DNA of 64,000 bases from Laburnicola sp. R22_1. Lineage: Eukaryota > Ascomycota > Dothideomycetes > Pleosporales > Didymosphaeriaceae. Positions 1 to 9,922 of the stretch are shown piece after piece. Each line of letters begins with the position of its first letter. The first letter of the stretch is position 1. Below the pieces are notes generated by a model. That model saw only the letters and a program-made list of their open reading frames with translations. It was not told where the DNA came from and searched no databases. The DNA lies in NCBI GenBank assembly GCA_014281115.1, contig JACONQ010000004.1:248001-312000 (forward strand), given 5' to 3'. The position numbers and the translations under genes are program-made.

Positions 1-66
1 CTTGGGAAGGAAGGAGGGGGTTAAGCAATGGTGGGGACGATGAGCTGTTTTGGTAGGGAGGGCGGA

Positions 67-945
67 CTACTTGGACTTATGGTGGTGCTTTTTCCTGCGG
101 CTTGGGCTGGAAGAGGGGTGCGGGGTGGGGGGTGTAGGCTGGGTTGGAGTTGTGGGCGGGGGGGGGTAGGTAAGGGTGAGGGGTTTAGGTGAGGGTGAGG
201 GGTGTGGGTGAGGGGTGTGGGTGTGGGTGTGGGTGTGGGAGGGGAGTGTTGCGTGGGGGAGTGATGGGAGGTTCGTGGTGAGGTACGGGGAGGGGGTGGT
301 GTTTTGGCTGGGTTTGGGTTGGCGGGGGGCTGATGGCATTGTCGTTGTTGTTGGGTTGGGGTGGGAAGCTTGGTCTTTCGCTGGTGTATTGGGTGGTCGA
401 TATCCCCCCCGGTCGAGGGTCATGTACTGCTCTTGCGTCGACGAGTGTGAATGTGGGAAGAAATTGGGGTGCTCTTGCTGTGTCGCAGATTCAGATTCCG
501 TCGTGTGATAAAAAGACGCCGCCGTCGTGACCGCCGGTTCAAAAAAAGACACCTGCATCTTCACCACGACCACGCTGCGAATCATCCCAGTACTCATCCT
601 CATCCTCCTCCATGCCATCATACTCGTCCACATACGGCGCTCCATACGCGCCCCAACGTCGTCCTTCTTCCGCATCACTGCCCTCATACCCCCCTCATAC
701 CCCGCCGCACCATCGCTTTCAACAAAGAAATCATCGACATGATAACCCGGGTCAAACAGCGCATACATGTACGCCCCGTCGCCCACACTCCTCACCGCAC
801 TCCCCCCCACCACCACCTCTCCAAGCCTATCCATCCGCTCTTCCAGCCCCTCCCCTCTCACAGTCGCCTCATCGAGAAGCTCCTCCAAGCGGTGTATCCT
901 CTGCTCGAGGCTCTGCGTTCTCGCTCTTTCTTCTGCGCATCGCAT
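67..945 (-). CDS. doubtful hypothetical protein, coiled coil plus Pro/His/Thr-rich tail
   Basis: I do not recognise this ORF. It encodes 292 residues from an ATG at 945. The first about 45 residues (EERARTQSLEQRIHRLEELL and onward) look like a charged amphipathic coiled coil. The middle (about residues 55-190) is of ordinary composition, and the last 100 residues are a Pro/Thr/Ser/His low-complexity tail ending in a basic KKHHH cluster. The tail lies over a G-rich plus strand, so it may be composition rather than coding. Upstream in the same frame, past a TGA, lies a Leu-rich stretch that could be a membrane segment, so a real gene might have an upstream exon, but I found no convincing splice sites. 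It may not be a gene at all. Confidence 0.3.
   Translation of the reverse strand: MRCAEERARTQSLEQRIHRLEELLDEATVRGEGLEERMDRLGEVVVGGSAVRSVGDGAYMYALFDPGYHVDDFFVESDGAAGYEGGMRAVMRKKDDVGARMERRMWTSMMAWRRMRMSTGMIRSVVVVKMQVSFFEPAVTTAASFYHTTESESATQQEHPNFFPHSHSSTQEQYMTLDRGGYRPPNTPAKDQASHPNPTTTTMPSAPRQPKPSQNTTPSPYLTTNLPSLPHATLPSHTHTHTHTPHPHPSPSPKPLTLTYPPPPTTPTQPTPPTPHPSSSPSRRKKHHHKSK
190..245 (+). repeat. GT/G-rich simple repeat (GGGTGT units)
   Basis: The plus strand reads as runs of gtgagggg and gggtgtgggtgt. Short G-runs spaced by one to three bases could form G-quadruplexes. The unit is not the fungal telomere repeat TTAGGG. Confidence 0.6.
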
Positions 946-1726
946 AGCGGCTCACAGGCGGTTGGTGTTGAAGATGGTGCGTATGTGTGTGGGCGGAGTG
1001 TGGGGTGGATGCTGGAGCGTTTCGGAGGGATAGGAGGTGGCGGTGAGGTAGTGGTGGAGTGTGGAGTGGGCGGGGCGGCAGGGCTGGGGTGGTGGGTGGT
1101 GGGGTTTGTGGTGCTGGCGGAGGAGGAGGAGGAGGAGGAGGAGGAGGGTGAGGGCGCTGAGGGGGTAGGTGGGGGTGGGAGGGAGGTGGGGAACATGGTG
1201 GGTAGGTAAGGTAAGGTAAGGGGGGGTTGTTGCTGGGTTGTGGAGGGGATTCAGTTGGTGTTTGGATGGGGTTGAGATGGGAGGATGGCGGGGGATAGAT
1301 GAGTGGTGGTTTTTATTGTGCTTTGGGAGGTGGAACAGCGAGGTCGGTGCGTTTGGGGGTTATATAGGTGATGGTGTTGGTTTGGCTGGTGGGGAACGTG
1401 GCTTTTGCGTTTGGCAAACAATCGTGTTGGTGGAAGCTATCTGCTGGCTTCTTATGACGTGTTTGCAACGAAGGAAATAACGGGGAAGAAACATACTGCT
1501 CGTTTAATTCGTACCACAGTGAAGTGGGTAAATACCAGGACTGACGCACATCAGCTTCGCAGCGAACTGAACATGGGACATGGCGCGTTAGCTGAGGTGA
1601 TGATGATGATCTTAATGATTACTACGCGTGGCCCTTCAATGATTCCAATTTTCAATGTTAAGAGGTCAACAGGTCCACCCGCGGCTCTATCTATCCTACA
1701 CCAGATACTCAGTCCAACAAATCCAA
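946..1726. other. intergenic, low complexity; no supported gene
   Basis: This stretch holds a (GGA)n tract at about 1119-1147, further G-rich sequence, and then ordinary sequence. ORFs here are low-complexity or short and are not supported. Confidence 0.5.
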
Positions 1727-3370
1727 TCACAGCTCGACGCATTCCCAACCCTCCTCATCCATCCCCTCCCCACTCCCCGTATACCTATTCACCATCGGAT
1801 ACTTGCAATGCTTCCTGCTAAACTCGACTCCCAACGCAACCGTATCGTTGACAAACTTCGTCCCCCTCACAAACCGCGGCGCACCCCCCTTCTCCACCCA
1901 CTCCACAATTCTCCTCAGCATACTATCATCCGCGTTATCAGCAGCAGCCTGCCCGCCCAGCTGCCCCATGAAACTCGCTCCAGGCCCTGCAGTACAATGG
2001 CCCACGCCGCCCGCGCGGAAATAACGGTAGAACTCGTCCAGCTCTGCGACACTAGCATCCAGTGTCGAACGCACCTTGTCGTAGTACAGGTCTGACGTTC
2101 TGATCGTGATTAGCGGATCGTCGGCGCCGTGCCAGTGGAGAATCTTGCCGCCGCGGTCTCGGAAAGCAGAAATGTCGCCGTTGAACGTATTGAGGTCAAA
2201 GCGATCGTTGTTGATGGCATTTACGACATCTTGGAGCGTGAAGGTCGTCGGGTCCCAGGAAAGATCAGAGTATACAATGTAGCGAAACGCCTCCGGGATC
2301 CACTGGAGGACTAATGAGCTGTATAATACGCTGATCATGGTGGGTTCGAAGCCGTGAACCTGGCCCGGCAATAGTTCCCCGTTGTAGCTGATTGGTGCGA
2401 ATAGGCTTGCAGCGATGTCGGCTTGTTCCGGTGTGAAGCAGGTGGTATTCGTACTGGAAGTACAGAGCAGTGGCGTCCAGTCGAGTTCGCAGGCCGTCGG
2501 ATCCTCAAGTATACCGTCGTGCGCGCCATCCAGCCCATCGCATTGGTTGAGCACTTCGGTTTGCACAGCAGCCCACTGTGCCATGGTAACAGAGCTTCCA
2601 TTGAAACCGAGGGTTTCAACAACGTGTGCAAAGAAGCCAAGATGCGCCCAGAGGTCTATAACAGGTGCACCTGCAACGACGCCATCGAACAATTCTGGGT
2701 TCTTTTGTACTGCTTTCCAACCCTGCCGCCCACCGGTCGAGCACCCGAGGTAGTAACTCTTGCCGCAGTCGTCGCCATAGAATTGCTTGGTGATGGACTT
2801 GCCGACTACAGCGCCGGTGTATACGGAGCGCCAGGCGTAATCTTCAATGATTTCTGGTTGTTGGTATAGTGCTCCGCCAGAAGTTCCATTGTGGCCGTTG
2901 TTAGTGCCAAATGTGGCGAAGCCGTATGACGCGCCATAGGCAAGTTCGGGATACTGGATGCCTACTCTGTGTCAGCGCACGCTTCCTGCAATATCTGAAG
3001 TGAGAGGGGACACACAGCCTGCCAGCCCACCATTGCCTGTCGTCAGAACGCGACCTTCCCAGTTCTCCGGTAGCCAGACTTCCATGTATACTTCGCTGGT
3101 GGCCGACGTTTCCACTCTCAAGTTCAATCTACATACTCCAACCGGAATTGGGTATGCTAGTGATCGGTTGCATGTCGCGTTCAAGCCTTCGGCTGCGTAA
3201 TCGATTGTTGCATTTGGAGCCAGATATTCCACAATGTTGACGTCGAAAGTATAGTCTAGCTGGACTTTGGTGGCGAGACTGGCACATTTGTCCTGGAAGC
3301 TGGACGCAAGACTAGAGTGAGCTGATGTAATGAGGAGGCCAAACCATGAGAGCAGTGGCAAGAAACGCAT
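1727..3370 (-). CDS. secreted tannase/feruloyl esterase family protein
   Basis: Exons 3370-3016 and 2961-1727 join across a 54-nt GT-AG intron to give 529 residues. Enzymes of this family (Pfam tannase) hydrolyse ester bonds of gallate or hydroxycinnamate esters from plant material outside the cell. The N-terminus (MRFLPLLSWFGLLITSAHS) is a clear signal peptide, and several N-x-S/T sites follow. The nucleophile motif CSTGGRQG puts the Ser at about residue 193 beside Cys192. Asp399/400 (HGADDP) and His440 next to Cys441 (GVGHC) complete the triad, with the paired cysteines that form the family's active-site disulfide. The Asp-rich segment CDGLDGAHDGILEDP matches the calcium-binding loop of the lid region. 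Tannase or feruloyl esterase specificity cannot be decided from sequence. The ORF is intact and the intron restores the family motif GLAGC exactly. Confidence 0.93.
2962..3015 (-). other. intron of the tannase-family gene
   Basis: A 54-nt intron with GTGTGT at the donor and a GAGTAG acceptor; the joined frame reads GLAGC-IQYPEL. A GCTGAC branch-like site lies near the acceptor. Confidence 0.85.
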
Positions 3371-3708
3371 GTTTGAGAAACGAAGGTTGAAGTGTGAGCG
3401 TGAAGAGCTAACATGTAGCAATTCTTGGATATATATCTCTGCAGCCACATGCTAGGTACCTGCCAAATTTGCGCAATGAATTCTTAGCCATTGCTCGTGC
3501 TAGCATGCAGTGAGTAAGAGTCATCTTGACGAATAATCCGATTCCGACGCATCCGGAGACCCCTCACCCCTGACCGGGCTGCGTATCTGACTGTGCAGCT
3601 TCTTTGCATAACCATGTAACGTCGGATAATCCCACAGAAAATTGTTATTGCGTTGGAGAAAGCCGTGATGGTCAAGGTTGACGTTGGTAGGATTCGTACA
3701 TTCTTGTT
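3371..3708. other. intergenic upstream of tannase-family gene
   Basis: This holds the presumed promoter of the minus-strand esterase gene. I see no gene. Confidence 0.5.
3426..3437 (-). promoter_or_regulatory. TATA-like box upstream of the tannase-family gene
   Basis: The minus strand reads ATATATATCC about 60 nt upstream of the ATG at 3370, a suitable place for a core promoter element. Confidence 0.4.
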
Positions 3709-3873
3709 AGCGTGGCCAACGTACTACCGGTATAGCGGAGTACGGCCGTAAGTACAGCTAAAGCGTACACAGCTACTATATTAGTTAGTTTTAAGGTAAA
3801 AAGCGCACTCTATAAACCGTGCACGCTTCAGCCTTACTTGTGGCCGTACTCTGCTACGGTACGTTGGCTACGC
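3709..3873. mobile_element. MITE-like element with about 40-bp terminal inverted repeats
   Basis: The left end (agcgtggccaacgtac...) and the reverse complement of the right end (agcgtagccaacgtac...) match over about 40 bp. The shared inner block is gagtacggcc. The element is about 165 bp with an AT-rich middle and no coding capacity. No target-site duplication is obvious at the ends. This is the structure of a non-autonomous DNA transposon or a long foldback. Confidence 0.75.
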
Positions 3874-4080
3874 TGCATTCCTGACCCCACCCAATCACAT
3901 CGTTGATGGTGCGGAGCATTCTTCACCCCGAGTGCGAAACACCGCAGAAGCTGAGCATGCTCTCTACAAGCGGGTTGTGAGTCATCTTTCGTCCGCTTAG
4001 TTAATTTCGTGCGCTTAGTGAGCTGAACATAGTCTTCACCGCGAGTGTAGATTGAGATACCAGAACTGGAAGTAAAGCGA

Positions 4081-4122
4081 GTAAAAAAAAGGGCGCGATT
4101 GACATCGTCCGCCCTTTCTTAC
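4081..4122. repeat. back-to-back transposon termini (inverted pair)
   Basis: The left arm gtaaaaaaaagggcgcgatt and the reverse complement of the right arm (gtaagaaagggcggacgatg) are imperfect copies of one sequence. They meet at about 4101-4103. The same terminus, with gtcaatccggatcgcgcc and a T-run, occurs at 24583-24612. They look like ends of two adjoining degraded elements. Confidence 0.55.
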
Positions 4123-4128
4123 TTGGTT

Positions 4129-4298
4129 GTTGAATTCTGGTTGTGCTATTAAGTCTCATGATTTGGAAAAGGTTAGCTTGGCTAAGCTGGTGCACAGAAA
4201 CAAAAAGGTTATAGCTAGATTTTCTTTTACCATAGTATAGTTGCGGGATGCAGCTTTGTTCACAAAAAAAATAGCTTGAATATAAACAGATATGAATG
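4129..4298 (+). repeat. dispersed repeat, copy A (partner at 24631-24702)
   Basis: The block 4129-4184 aligns with 24631-24686 in the same orientation, sharing ggttgtgct and further matches with several transitions. The 15-mer aaacagatatgaatg is identical at 4284-4298 and 24688-24702. Copy A carries about 100 extra bases between these two parts. It is a relic of a repeated element. Confidence 0.7.
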
Positions 4299-4932
4299 AC
4301 TCAATAAACAAGTACATTGACCCCTCACCAAAGACACCCGAACGGTGTTCTGATCAGTCGCCTTTGGTGGTTGTTATTTTCGGATACACAGCCAATGTGA
4401 GGCAGCAATAGATTGAATGGGCGGGTTCATTTCCAGGCAGCATGTTTCATGCTTGGGTCGCTCGTATCGGCATTGTTACGTTCATCCACTGTGCTTGCTG
4501 TGGCTCGGGTTCGTGCTGCGCCTTTGCCCCTCAGACTGTGGCCCTTGTCCATCATGAAGCTTCCTTGCAACAGTCAAGCTTCCCACCCAGAGTTTTCCCG
4601 GCCTGAAGATGACTTAAAAGAAAGCAATGTTGGAGTGATGATCGCGCGCACTCGAATTTGGAGGGCGCTATTATTCTTATAACTAACGTCAGTCTTGGAG
4701 TGGAGGTAGGTATCTCGCACCACATCGTCTCGAGAACGTTGCCACAGAAAATGTGCTACCATCTTGCTAATGTGAACGCCTGAGTGAGAAAACCTTGTAA
4801 GACGGATGGTGTCATGATATCCTCCAACTTCTTGAAGTTTGATCCTAGACAATGACTCAAGCGAGACCAACATGGATGCTCCCAAGTACATCTCTTGCTC
4901 AAGACGAGATACACCGTAGTACCTCCCCGTCC

Positions 4933-6492
4933 TCACCCCTGCTGTACACCATCCATTTGTACCCCCGCAAGTTGATCCTGCCCCTCCTTCTCAGGCAGCT
5001 CCGGCTTGCGTACCTGCTTCGGCTTCGGATCATACGCTCTGATTCCCGTTACCATCCCGCTCACAGTCCGTATTGCCACCATCCTCATCCCGCCCTCCTT
5101 CTTACCCTCCATGGCAAACTTCTTGTCCAAATTAGCAATCGTACCGCGTCTCGAACTCTCAGTCGGCCACGCCTCTTTGGGCACATGGATTTTCTTATCG
5201 CCACGCCACTTCCTCGGAGCGGGTATATTCTGCTGCGTATCCCGGTCGACAAAGCCATACACCATGAAGTCAACAAGATACTGCTGAGCGTCTAAACCGC
5301 GCCTAACACCCTCCGTAATCAGCATATCGACAGCAGGCTCCATGCGTTCGCCGTCCAACTCCCAATCCTCCCGACACAACAGCCCCCACTGCTCCTGCGG
5401 TACGCCGTTCTCCATCTCATCGTCGAGCCAAGGGTGCGCGTCCGTATCAAGATCGTCGCTCAGGTACGTCCTAAGCATAACGTCTTCCGCGTCCTCGTAA
5501 TCCATCTTCTTCTTCGCGTTGAGCAGCTTGTACAGCGTCGTTAGCGACTTCTGCGTGAGCAGCATGTGCGAGAGGGCTGTGTAGCCTTGGCTGAAGACGG
5601 GGTGGTTGAAGAGCATATCGAGCTTGACGAGGAAGAGGTGGAAGAGGTAGATGTCGGTGTTGGACCAAACTTCTGTGGTGGCGAGGAAGGCTTTGCGGAG
5701 AATCGTCGTGCGCATCTCCATTAACAGCCAAAACTTCATGAGCACAATGTGCATGGCGCGCGGTACCCGGTGTCCGTCCAGGCCTAAGCAGGTGAGAATG
5801 CCTCGGACAACGTTGTCGCGATAGATCACCATCTTGGTCCAGCGCAGGCTGGGGATGTCGCGGGCGAGATGCGGACGGCCGTCCATAGGGCGCAGCATTG
5901 GGTCGCTGATACACAGTTCGGGAAAGAGGATCCAGCTGAAGATGTATGCGGCATGGTAGGCATGGTAGCTAGCAAAGTCATGGATGATAGAAGTGCTGTA
6001 CTTATTGAAACGGTAATGAAACTCCTTGTCAATGGCATACAGATCGACGATAGAAGCTACCGGCAGCCTAATGGCGAACTGGAAGAAGAGGTTGGGATGG
6101 CGTAGGATGGCTTTATAGACATTGAAGGGCTGGGGAGCCGTTGATCCGGGTAGACACGGGCCCCAAACGGTCGCTGCGACGTTGCGGCGGCGATGACGGT
6201 GACGGCGAGTGAGCTTGGGTGCCGTGATGCGGAGGAGAGGCTTCGGGACAGGGACAGCCACGGCGGGGCTGCCGTCATTGTCGACATCCATGTCCTCCGC
6301 AGAGCGCTTGCCCTTGGCCTTGTCGGGCGTGAACTCGCCGGTCATCGGGCTAGGTGTAGGTGTATCGTCTGAAACAGAATTTGCAAACTTGGGCACAGTA
6401 GGTGTTAGTGGAGTGGGAAGGCCGTTCTTGTAGTGCGCCGGAGACGGTGGACCCAATGTCAGGTCGGTCTCGTCTTGCAACCCGCGATCCAT
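4933..6492 (-). CDS. conserved fungal protein of unknown function (519 aa)
   Basis: This is a single open frame of 519 residues from an ATG at 6492, with normal globular composition after about residue 90. Residues 1-90 are Pro/Thr/Ser-rich and disordered, with a KGKRSAEDMDVD-type acidic/basic patch. Residues 85-105 are strongly basic (RRHRHRRRN) and could be a nuclear localisation signal. The segment RHPNLFFQFAIRLPVASIVD resembles the start of an F-box-like helical module, but I would not assign one. The remainder is helical and rich in aromatic residues, and the C-terminus is Lys/Pro/Glu-rich. Its length and lack of stops make it a real gene. I know no function for it. Confidence 0.8.
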   Translation of the reverse strand: MDRGLQDETDLTLGPPSPAHYKNGLPTPLTPTVPKFANSVSDDTPTPSPMTGEFTPDKAKGKRSAEDMDVDNDGSPAVAVPVPKPLLRITAPKLTRRHRHRRRNVAATVWGPCLPGSTAPQPFNVYKAILRHPNLFFQFAIRLPVASIVDLYAIDKEFHYRFNKYSTSIIHDFASYHAYHAAYIFSWILFPELCISDPMLRPMDGRPHLARDIPSLRWTKMVIYRDNVVRGILTCLGLDGHRVPRAMHIVLMKFWLLMEMRTTILRKAFLATTEVWSNTDIYLFHLFLVKLDMLFNHPVFSQGYTALSHMLLTQKSLTTLYKLLNAKKKMDYEDAEDVMLRTYLSDDLDTDAHPWLDDEMENGVPQEQWGLLCREDWELDGERMEPAVDMLITEGVRRGLDAQQYLVDFMVYGFVDRDTQQNIPAPRKWRGDKKIHVPKEAWPTESSRRGTIANLDKKFAMEGKKEGGMRMVAIRTVSGMVTGIRAYDPKPKQVRKPELPEKEGQDQLAGVQMDGVQQG

Positions 6493-6947
6493 GAATATGG
6501 TGTGTATGAGTTTTGAAACGAAGAGAGGTACGGCAAAGAGAAGAGCAGAGGTGAGAGCAGAGAGGCGGGGGGGGAAAGTTGAAAGTCAAGGCGGGAGAGA
6601 AACGCGTTCGTATTGTTCAATGTTTTGATATCCAAACAGTGGCATCGCCGGAGCAAGCATGACGTAAGACCAGCGCGAGGACAAAAAAGAGCAGCAGGTG
6701 AGTGGACATACCCCGCAGCCTCCGTGTAGTGAAGTAGATCGAGCAAAACATTGTCCCCCACTATGCAACGACAGAATTGTAGATATCACGGGCGCCTGTT
6801 GAAGGCCATGCATCTAGTCTAAATGCAAATAATCGACCACAACCGCCCTACGTGAGTGGATGAGCACCACCGTAAACGCCCGCCGTTTTCTGTAGACCCT
6901 AGTAGTAGTACAAGAATAGATGGTTAGTCATGCAATGCGAAGCCGGC
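6493..6947. other. intergenic between two minus-strand genes
   Basis: This is the presumed promoter of the 519-aa protein, with pyrimidine-rich tracts on its coding strand, and the 3' region of GTP cyclohydrolase. No gene is visible. Confidence 0.5.
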
Positions 6948-8036
6948 CTAGTTTCGCTTGATGAGGTTAAGGAACTCTTCCCGGGTTTTGGCAGTCGACC
7001 GCATGCGGCCCAGCATGCAGCTGGTGGTGGTGCTTGCCGTGGTCTTTTGAACTCCCCGCATCACCATGCAGAAATGACTCGACTCGACTACAACGGCAAC
7101 TCCTTGGGGTTGGAGCATCTCCGAGAGGGCAAGAGCGACCTGTTTTGTGAGGCGTTCTTGCACCTGCAGGCGGCGTGCGAACATCTCGGCAATCCGAGCG
7201 AGTTTGGAGAGACCGATTACTCGGCGGTTGGGGATATATCCAATGTGCATCTGATGCGGTCAGCTTACGGAGTCGTCACCTCTACCTCCTCGCTGGCATA
7301 CCTTTCCGGTAAATGGCACTAGATGGTGCTCGCACAATGAGAAGATCTCAATGTCCTTGACTATCACGAGCTCGTCATGGTCTTCATGGAACACGGCGCC
7401 ATTTACGATCTCGCGGAGATTCTCCTCGTAGCCTTTGGTGAAGAAGAGTAACGCTTTGGCATAGCGCTCTGGTGTATCCCGCAGGCCTTCGCGGTCGGGG
7501 TCCTCGCCGATACACTCTAGCATAGTCCGCACGGCGCCGGACAGCTTCGCTAGCCGCTGTTCTTTCTCTTCGGCCGTAGCGTCTTTGCGCTCACGCGTTC
7601 CCTTGCCTGGGGATGGTCAGCGTTTAGTTTGCGAGCGGGAACAATGCCATCTACTCGGCCAGCTCAAGCCATCGAAGTCGACAGTAGGATGCTGAGTGTA
7701 GGGGCTATGCGCCCGACTGGTCGCAAGCGGCGTTCTTGCGGCATTGTCGTCTATGTAGGCCTCGACATCCATCTCGCTGTGGACCAGCTCATACTCATTG
7801 TGCGCGTCGTGGCCGTTGGCGGTGGCGTCGGCGCTCATCGAGGCCTTGGGGAAGTAGCCGTTGGGGCCGTCGAAGTCCACAGGCTGGCGGCCGCGGTTAG
7901 AGGCCTGGATCGAGGCGTAGAGACTGTCCCGTTCCTTCCTGTCGCGCATTTCGGTAAAGTTGGCGTGTGCGAGCGGGGAGGAGCTGTTCTTGAGGTGGGC
8001 GGGAATGGGCTTTGGGCTGGAGGGGCTCGCGTCCAT
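6948..8036 (-). CDS. FOL2: GTP cyclohydrolase I
   Basis: Exons 8036-7655, 7606-7302 and 7250-6948 give 329 residues. The enzyme converts GTP to 7,8-dihydroneopterin triphosphate, the first step of folate and pterin synthesis, in the cytosol as a homodecamer. Key motifs are [20 protein letters not shown] near residue 160, CEHHLVPF (Cys219 and His222, zinc ligands), [17 protein letters not shown], and [12 protein letters not shown] with the third zinc ligand Cys290. The first about 120 residues are a poorly conserved, low-complexity extension usual in fungal homologues. Both introns (48 and 51 nt) have GT-AG ends and join known motifs in frame (GLSWPS-KGTRER; VPFTGK-MHIGY). The gene is divergent from the CTK1-like kinase across about 1.9 kb. 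Confidence 0.96.
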
Positions 8037-9922
8037 GGCGGGGAACTTTTGCAGATATAGGCAGAGGTATGAGATGTCTTGCTAGCAGCAGTTGTTTGTC
8101 CAATGGCAGCTACAAGGTGAGGGAAGCATGAGCGGCTGCGAGGTGCAACAGTCCATGCGCACAGCGGAGCGCAGAAGAGGCTGTTGGATTGACTGGAACC
8201 AGCAACTTTTCCACGCGGAGAGCCATGTTAGTGGCGCGCTGCTTTCTCAGGCCGGCTGACGTCGCTCTCCGAAGCCGCCAACCAAGGACCAGGCAAGCGC
8301 GGGTTGAATCGGACCGGCCGCGCCGCCACGGCCACGCAGTGAGCCTCAGCCTTTGCGTCCTCTCCCACCGCCAACACCTGCCTACCGCTACCGACCACCG
8401 ACACCACCACGCCTATCGCCCCCGACAGAGGTATGTCCTCCTGTGCTGCCGCTCTCCCTCTTCGCCGTGCCAGGGTTCACTGCCTTCACCGCGTGCCAGC
8501 CACCATGGCGCTGTGGCGGCGGGCGACGCGTGAAGGGGCGTGGCTGCCTTGTTGAGCGCTCCCCCGCCTCTATCCGCGCACCCACTTCCAACAGCCGCTT
8601 ACCGCAAAGCGTTGCAAAAAGCGCTCACGGATATTGCTTGGAGGACGACGACAAGATGGCGCGAGGCCTTTGTCTGACGAGGATGCGTCGGGTTTCGGGC
8701 ACTTCTGGCTTGCGGGGGACCTGTCTCTTGCTCACTTCCATCATTCGCATGCCGCAGAAGGACACCGCCTGCGCTAGTTTGGCCGTGTCTTGATGCAAAT
8801 GCTCCCTCGCGAGGCGTGCGAGCAATCCGCATCCTTCCCTTCTGGGATCCTGCGCCCTGGGACCGTTTACCCCGCGTCGGCACCTCGTCTGTTGACCTGT
8901 GTCCGCCCTCGATGCCTTGACAGCACGTCGACTGCTGCAAAGCTCGGCCCTTCAGCCGGGGCTTACTGCTGGTGCGGCTACTAATCCCCAGCCTGCCTGG
9001 CAGACTCGCTCTTCACTATCACTACTTCACCACGTCCCGACTTGCAAGGTACTGAGCGTGAGGGGCGTCGCCATGCTTGACTTGTTCGGACAATGCAGCG
9101 TGTTTAAGCGCGGCTATTGGCGTACATGTTTCGGCACTGATATTCACCCCCATCGTTATGGCTACACCTACCAGCAGTCACGCCCCGTGGCAGTCTCACG
9201 CATCGCCGTCAATTCACATCGATACGGGTGCTGACCGACAGGTGCATCCTCGAAAATACAAGGGGTAGCAGCCTCACTGATGTTGCCAAAGGCCCAAGTG
9301 GTGCCCCGCGAGACCGCCTTCATGCACGCCAGGGCGCTGTCACTTCTCCGCAGCTTTCCTGTGCTCGACCGGCTACATGGCCGCCTACCTGGGATGCTAC
9401 ATTTGCGACTATGGGCGCAGTGGGTGTTGTTTTATCGTTTCTTGTCTGTAGATAGCTACGTGAAGTTACAGCCTTGCTCGGATGAACAGGCAATGCTCAG
9501 TGGATTGGGGGAATCGGGCAGACGCTGAAAGGAAAACGTATCCAGAAGAGGCAGTGTTCTCTGGGGAGCTGAAAATATGCACAGGGCTGCGAGGTCTGTC
9601 TGATGGCGGCACCTGGGAGCTTCTAGTGGTCACGATCTCAGAGGTCTTGGCGGCTGCAGGGCAAAAGGCTTCGGACGCACCGCTGGCGGCACGAACAGCA
9701 ACTCACCAACGCGAGCGAGGCGGGCAGCAGACTTGTGACAACGTTCCGAGGGTTCTTGCGACCGGCGTCTTCTTCCACTATCCCTTCTTCCCCGTCTCTG
9801 CTCGCACAAGTCGACAAGAGTCGCGCTGCCTGGAGATCTCGGCTAGCTTCCGTGACACTCAGACGTGCGTACCCTGGTTGCGCCGCCACTGTTCACCCAC
9901 TGCTAATGACCGCTCCGTCTAC
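8037..9922. other. long divergent spacer between GTP cyclohydrolase and CTK1-like kinase
   Basis: About 1.9 kb with no convincing gene. It should hold both promoters and the kinase 5' UTR. The kinase frame is open back to an ATG at 9482, but residues encoded before 9923 lack the later RS/RD composition. An upstream 5' exon cannot be excluded. Confidence 0.5.

Larger units (their letters stand above)
3874..4932. other. intergenic with repeat relics; no gene
   Basis: Apart from the transposon termini and dispersed repeat given separately, I see no coding pattern. The short ORFs here lack recognisable motifs. Confidence 0.5.

Noticed and set aside
180..260. Possible telomeric repeat at the left edge
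   Set aside because: Units are GGGTGT and GTGAGGGG without regular TTAGGG, and unique sequence lies on both sides, so it is a simple G-rich repeat.
451..1209. 252-codon plus-strand ORF
   Set aside because: Composition is His/Arg/Pro then Gly/Glu low complexity, shared with overlapping frames; no motif and no splice support.
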